A stretch of 64,000 nucleotides of DNA from Branchiostoma lanceolatum (taxonomy: Eukaryota; Chordata; Leptocardii; Amphioxiformes; Branchiostomatidae). The position numbers were made by a program, and so were the translations under genes. Positions 58,794 through 64,000 of this stretch are shown piece after piece (position 1 is the first letter of the stretch; every line of letters starts with the position of its first letter). The stretch is from assembly GCF_035083965.1 (NCBI RefSeq), contig NC_089727.1, positions 16,258,769 through 16,322,768 of the forward strand, written 5' to 3'. The notes under the pieces were generated by a model. The model did no database searches, was not told where the DNA came from, and saw only the letters and a list, made by a program, of their open reading frames with translations.

Positions 58794-58945
58794 CTTTCTG
58801 GCGAAAAGAGGGGATGGCAGAGGTTTAACCCCTCTTTTCACCATAAGGAGATTTTATAATGTCTTTCTGGCGAAAAGAGGGGATGCAATAGGTCTTATCC
58901 CCTCTTTTCACCATAAGGAGATTTCGTAGTGTCTTTCTGGCGAAA
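58794..58945. repeat. Tandem 69-bp units with palindromic core
   Basis: Units begin at 58794, 58863 and 58933 with CTTTCTGGCGAAAAGAGGGG; the third is truncated. Each complete unit contains GAAAAGAGGGGAT and its inverse CCCCTCTTTTC, so the RNA or single strand would form a hairpin. They lie in the intron between the 5' UTR exon and first coding exon of the TNFR-ZU5-DD gene. Confidence 0.75.
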
Positions 58946-59553
58946 ATATGGGATAAAACCATCACCATACCACTATCCCGACAATTTTGTTTATCCCGGC
59001 TATAATGCTAGTATACGATTCAGTACTAAATAATAGGGATAAAATAATCAAGTCTAATCTATACCACCAGCTGCATGAGCTTCAAATATACGGTGTTTGA
59101 TTGCTTTATAATCATTAAATGTGTTCTGGTGTATACTTGTAATCATTTCCGGCATTGTACTTCCGTGTCATGTTGGATCTGGGCCACACCTGAGGCTGAG
59201 CACGAGGACAGCTCGTGATCAAAAGTTTCGCAACCCTCCGTTTGTCCCGAAATAAGTGCACACTTCTAAGTTAATCATTGTTTTTTTCTCCATTTAGCAT
59301 ATCTGTAGGTCGGACATGAAGCGACATACGCGCTTTTCTGCCAAGGCAAAGTAACGTTATGCACTTAGTTCGCAAATTGGCAATATCTTTCAATCTGTAA
59401 TTTTTGCCCCCCCCCCCTTAAGAAAGATTGACAATCCTTTATTTGAAAGTGAAAGAATGATGAGAAAGTGTTGACTAGATTATATGTTTTCAGAATTTCC
59501 CTAGTATACGCTAAGAATCTTATTATTACTTGTATACACTACCATATACTCAC

Positions 59554-59640
59554 CCTTGAATAGTTGTGTCCACCGTAGGCAGGCTCAATGTGTAATGTAC
59601 GTGCTTCAGCTTCCGACGTTTGCTACTTGTGCCTGAGAGT
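59554..59640 (-). other. Probable 5' UTR exon of the TNFR-ZU5-DD gene
   Basis: On minus, CAACTATTCAAGG is followed by a strong GTGAGT donor (59548-59553). The next acceptor on minus, CTTTAG at about 58528, lies just upstream of the receptor ATG. This pair would form a non-coding first exon. The 5' limit at about 59640 is a guess. Confidence 0.4.
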
Positions 59641-62388
59641 GCTGAGAGTGAGGCAAAAGTCATGTAAAACATTGGCTAAAAGGGTATTATATGATCACAT
59701 GTCGAGCATCTGACCAATAGCAGGCTCATCTCGATGACGTTTCGTGACGTTTAAGGGTATGGCGTCACCTGAATTTCCAGGGTTGGTGCGGGGAAATCCC
59801 CTTTGAACTGTGTGAGTAGCCGCTTAATTAACTTCCCGCTACACCCTATGAAACTCCCCAGAGTGGCTGACTGTGGCTGTCTACTTGAAAAACAAGGTCA
59901 CACACACAGACACACAGACAGACACGCCAAAGTCAATATCTCAATTTTTCATGAAGAAAACAAGTGAGTCATGACGATAGCCAGGTCATTTGATTTAGTT
60001 ACGTTCGCTAAGGCCTCAGCTTACCACGGTTGTTCTTTAGTTGTACTGTAACGCGGAAATAAAATGGGAACGAAATTCTGCATCGTCATCGAGGCAGCGA
60101 AAAGGTCCAAAAGTTCTCTGAAATTACAGTGCAATTTAAAGACTGTTAGTCCATTCTACAAACAGAGCTGTACTCACAGGAGTCTCCTATTGCTGTAACA
60201 GTTGTACTGTGCGGTTGTCTAGCAGACTCGATCCCTCAACTCCTGACCCAGGCCACCAGAACCTCCGTCCTGCCTGCCTCGGTGTCGTCTGTGCCACAAT
60301 AGAACGATCTTTGGCCAAAATAGCACATGTAATCTAATCACACGATCTCCGACCAATCATGTACAGGAAGACAATGTTTGTGGGTGGCGTCTTGGACGAT
60401 ACGTCATCGGGAACTCCCGCGGTAGATTCCCACCGTTGACGTGTGGGCGGATTAATCAGGAAGTTCCCATTTGTATGTTGTCCTTTTTAATGATTTTCCT
60501 GTCATCCGGTCATCATAGCGAATCATATAACAGCACAAATAAACAAACCGCGCCCGTTACAATTTGATCAGTACAAGTGACACTGACTACATGAAAACAA
60601 TCTGCCGTGATTGGTACCAAATGAATCACTACCCTATACTCCCACTCCAAGTCACATATTTCCCAACCGGGCCAGAATCGCATGTAGGAAATATTTGGGT
60701 TCAACTGTAAGCAATAGCATATAGTCTTCTATGTAGTACTGAGTTGTTCTAAGACTTTCAAGAACATTGCTGACCCCTTTTTTTATCCCGCAAAGATAAC
60801 AGATTTTCAACCATTATAAGTTGCTTCCCTTCACAAAAAGCGGCTTTTCTGTGTATATCAAAAGACATGTTGAAATAGAACGGCTGTTTTTTTACTCTGA
60901 GCTCTTGCTACTATTGTGTTTGTCATTCCTATAAAAGGTTAACGTGTTTTGCGAACGGTGCCAGCGTTGCTGTCTAATTCGTGCGTATGTGTCCCCACCA
61001 CTCGCTACCACGTCAATAGTTGCTAGGTTACCCAAAGTGTCTATTGTGTCTACGAGCTTGATTTTCCCTTGCAGGTGCGCAGTTCACAGAATCGTGTCAT
61101 CCTGTTTGGTAATGTTAGGGCGTACCACACACAGGTTGCCAGCACTTCACAGAGCAAGGAACGTATCTTCGAGCGAGAGTGACGCGTCTTAGGTAGGTTG
61201 TCAACATATATATTTTTTATATATATTTCGTGATAGCAACGGTTTGTTAATCGTACATCGCTGCGTATGCTTGAGTGTTGGTTTACTTGCTAAGGTATAT
61301 CCTTGGTGCATTTGAAATAACATTGTAGCTATTTGCCTTGCACCCCATCGCACTTTATTCTGAGGGGTTTCAACAAGAATTATTTTCGCCCGTTAAAAGT
61401 GAAACACTCGAGGAAAGACTTCCGTTTTTATAATTCTCTTCTCTAAACTTCTCTAACCAATAGTCCTCTTGGGGTAAATTGATATAGATTGGTCTAGTGG
61501 CATGGTTGCGATTATACGAGGTGGATTCTATAAGATGGTTCGTTTAAGGGCTAGCCAGGGAATTGGCAAAGAAGCCATGGCAATGTTGTGGTCATAGTTT
61601 GGTTGCCAAAAATCGGAAGTATTTATGGCTTGGCGGCCACTATATCATGCACCTCAGCTGAGAGTAACGTAATTTAGAGCACTGCTGCCTACGTTTGAAG
61701 TGACAGAACCAGCCACGTTGCATCCGTCACAAAGTCAACTACCTATTGTATATAACGTTACATTGTATGATTATCTCTTTGGCTGTGGTGTTGTTGTTAT
61801 ATTATCGTACGCGTTTGGTGATCGGAATCTGATGTTCGCTGCCTAGTAACGTTAGATATGTATGGAGACAACACGTCATCTTACAAGATAAGGGTTTATT
61901 ATATTCAATCATCGCATGATATTTACAAGCATGGTCTTAATTTCTCAACAAGGCATTCAAAGGTATTACATTACAGAGTTAGTAAATTTTATTTCATTTC
62001 TTTGTTTGCTGTTCACGACAGACAGCTAGGGCTGATATAGAAAAGGAAACAGGTAACGTTAACTGTACAAATGTATTTCCATTGCCTAAGTACGGACCAA
62101 TTAATACACAAGAAGGCTCTCCGTTTAATATTAGCCCAAGCACCATTTAAACCAACAGGACAAAACAAGCAATCAAATAAACAAGCTAAATGTAGTTCAC
62201 ATCAACAAAATCTATCAACACGTATTTCAATATATTTTGTAAACCCAGATATGGCAACACCTGGGGTTATTGCTCTATTTGTTTTCATCTATTTATTCCT
62301 TTATTTGTCTCAGGTACAAATGTACAGCCCCAGCCTCGGTATCTGATTCCATAGCTCTCTTTACAAAAATTGATATAAGTCGGCACCA
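59641..62388. other. Intergenic region between the two death-domain genes
   Basis: It should contain the promoter of the TNFR-ZU5-DD gene and the 3' UTR of the partial gene. A CA-rich remnant of the ATCTCCAT repeat family lies near 59880-59960. A GC-richer stretch at about 60940-61200 ends in TTAGGTAGGTT on plus and could be a non-coding first exon, but I cannot support it. Otherwise nothing recognisable. Confidence 0.5.
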
Positions 62389-64000
62389 TTACTCATCCTG
62401 CGTTGTGATCTCCCTGCAAATGTTCTTAACAAGGTCATAGAACCCGTATTTGTTCAAGGTCGTGATGATGTCCGCCATCTTGATTTCCCGCGCAGAAGAT
62501 TCTGTCAGCAGCACACGGAACAGGGGTTCGGACGGGTCGGCTATTCCCGTGGAGTTGGCCGCTGCGACTTTGTCTTTGTCAACACCCAAGTCGATGAAGA
62601 CGTTCTTGTAGTCATGTTCTCCTGGAAGGGCTGGGCGTTGGTTGATTTTCGAAGCTATGACCTGTTGTATGTCGATTGTTAGATGGTCCTCTATGGGCAT
62701 ACCTGTTAAGGGAAAGGTGATAGTAAAATTCCAAAGAATCCACATTGCTCATGACATTGTATATGGGTTCATGGCATTGTTTATAATAATGATAATAATG
62801 TTTTTTATTGGTCAGAAATTACCCGCAACATTTGGCTGCCTATTAGCGCTGAATTGATGCAGGGTATTACAGGTTTCACACAATACACAACATATATGAT
62901 ATCTTATCCACACTTGCATTTTGTGGAACTGTCGCAAAGGGTCTGGGCGGCTGCCATTCGGCGCCACCAGGTGACCTCAATACGACCTTCCCCAACTGAA
63001 GGATTATGCAATATATTTCTGAGTGGTTTTCTGTTGGGTAGATACTGAGGAAGTTAGTACTTTCCATTTTTTTTAAATCTTCAATGCTAAGAGACAAGCT
63101 GGAGAGGACAAAGCTTTTTAAGGGATGCCTACCTTTCCCAGCTTCCTTCCCCATCGCGACAAGCCTCTCATATTCGGCACCTTGGGGAGTATGGACCACA
63201 CCGTGACCACAGCTGCCTTGTGGAAGACTCACATCGTTTGGGGACATATCTGTAGATGTACATTGTATAATCATGGCTGGAATGAACATCAATAGCCCTG
63301 AGTACCAGCCTTTTTAGCTTCCGTGCGCTACCCAAGCGGCCGGCAGCGGAGCTTGGGTAGCGCAGCGGACCTAGGGTAGCGGACGGAAGCTAAAAAGGCT
63401 GGCACTCAGGCTAGACATCAATGGTGCTGGGATATTTAGATATGTCTACGTACACACTCCATTCAATTTGAATCTATAATGCCTTTCTATGTTTTGGGGC
63501 TTCCTTACAATATAAGAAAAGAGATCTTCCAGAATCGCACTTTAGAAGGCGCATATAAAGAAATTACGTACAGATTTATTAAAAGACATTCAATACAGTT
63601 ATACGTTTGCTCACCCGCGCAGACAGGGTTGGACTGGACAAGTGAAGCAGCTTTGTCCACCACCATATCCTCCTCCGTCGTGTCTGAAACGGAAATGATT
63701 CTCTTTTAACTTTCAGTACAGGAAATGTAACGACAGGAAACGTAACGACAAGATAAGACTATAATAATTGTTTCACCTGCTTGCTTGAAGTAAGACGCGC
63801 TTGAGAAACTGTCCATGCATTTGACTCTAGGGTTTTCGTCGCAGGCAATTTAATACCAAACGTAAATGTTTCATTTAGCAGTTTAGATACTAGGGTAGCC
63901 TTTTCCTAACGAATAAAACTACTGGACCTGCACCGATCATAAAGAGGTGACCTACCCACAGCTTTCGGAAGAGTTGCCAGCTCTATGTCCGATGTTTTGT
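62389..64000 (-). CDS. Death-domain protein, 3' part (partial)
   Basis: Four exons are visible: 63956-64000 (runs off the window), 63615-63683, 63133-63249 and 62389-62702, stop TAA; all phases fit. The last exon carries a death domain: HDYKNVFIDLGVDKDKV, LFRVLLTESSAREIKMAD and TTLNKYGFYDLVKNICREI align with helices 1-6 of p75NTR/ankyrin-type death domains. The exons before it encode a low-complexity acidic segment (TTEEDMVVDKAASLVQ, CGHGVVHTPQGAEYERLV) without other recognisable domains. Where the protein acts cannot be told: it may be the cytosolic end of a receptor like its neighbour or a soluble adaptor. Same strand as the TNFR-ZU5-DD gene about 4 kb downstream. Confidence 0.8.
63293..63413. 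repeat. Fold-back MITE, TAGCCCTGAGTACCAGCC ends
   Basis: Inverted arms (CAGCCTTTTTAGCTTCCGT and ACGGAAGCTAAAAAGGCTG) around a GC-rich centre with GCTACCC/GGGTAGC repeats. It lies in the intron between exons 2 and 3 (from the 63,683 side) of the partial death-domain gene. It shares TAGCCTG-type ends with 11938-12015 and 51486-51594. Confidence 0.75.

Noticed and set aside
60944..61192. 82-aa open frame on plus near a GC-richer patch
   Set aside because: No similarity to a known family and no downstream exon; possibly a non-coding first exon but not supportable.

Overview
This is eukaryotic genomic DNA: intron-rich genes with canonical GT/AG junctions, long repeat-filled introns and many small fold-back transposons. 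Gene content (GNPTAB, KIF3A, NUP62, plus death-fold receptors and adaptors in unusual domain combinations), intron density and repeat style fit an invertebrate deuterostome best, most likely a lancelet (Branchiostoma). The genus is inferred, not proven.

Layout. (1) 1-3377: AT-rich flank with two MITE-like elements. (2) 3378-17492, minus: complete 16-exon GNPTAB (1301 aa), subunit alpha/beta of the Golgi GlcNAc-1-phosphotransferase that starts the mannose-6-phosphate tag. (3) 17493-20371: head-to-head spacer holding the 5' ends of GNPTAB and KIF3A and a tandem repeat block. (4) 20372-32031, plus: complete KIF3A (kinesin-II motor, 702 aa), with a two-codon first coding exon and a candidate 45-nt cassette exon. 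(5) 33158-41460, minus: 707-aa protein with an N-terminal death-effector-like domain and about 14 ankyrin repeats, mostly one repeat per 99-nt phase-0 exon. (6) 42859-45570, minus: two tandem intronless genes for small basic proteins ending in a PCNA-binding (PIP) box, resembling the tail of pogo/Tigger transposases. (7) 46615-51867, minus: NUP62, with a 12-copy 56-bp tandem array built from its own 3' splice site. (8) 51868-55178: fold-back element and an L-asparaginase-like (ASRGL1) gene relic on plus. (9) 55179-58499, minus: 792-aa receptor joining signal peptide, TNFR cysteine-rich region and TM to a UNC5-type ZU5-UPA-death-domain tail. (10) 62389-64000, minus: 3' part of a second death-domain gene running off the window.

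The genes do not form one pathway. GNPTAB, KIF3A and NUP62 are housekeeping genes. Three death-fold genes (DED-ankyrin, TNFR-ZU5-DD, partial DD) lie within about 31 kb and probably belong to the lineage-specific death/immune signalling repertoire. The TNFR-ZU5-UPA-DD receptor is the best candidate for an undescribed system. The exon models were built by hand; reading phases were checked and sum to whole codons for each complete gene. Coordinates may be off by a base or two.
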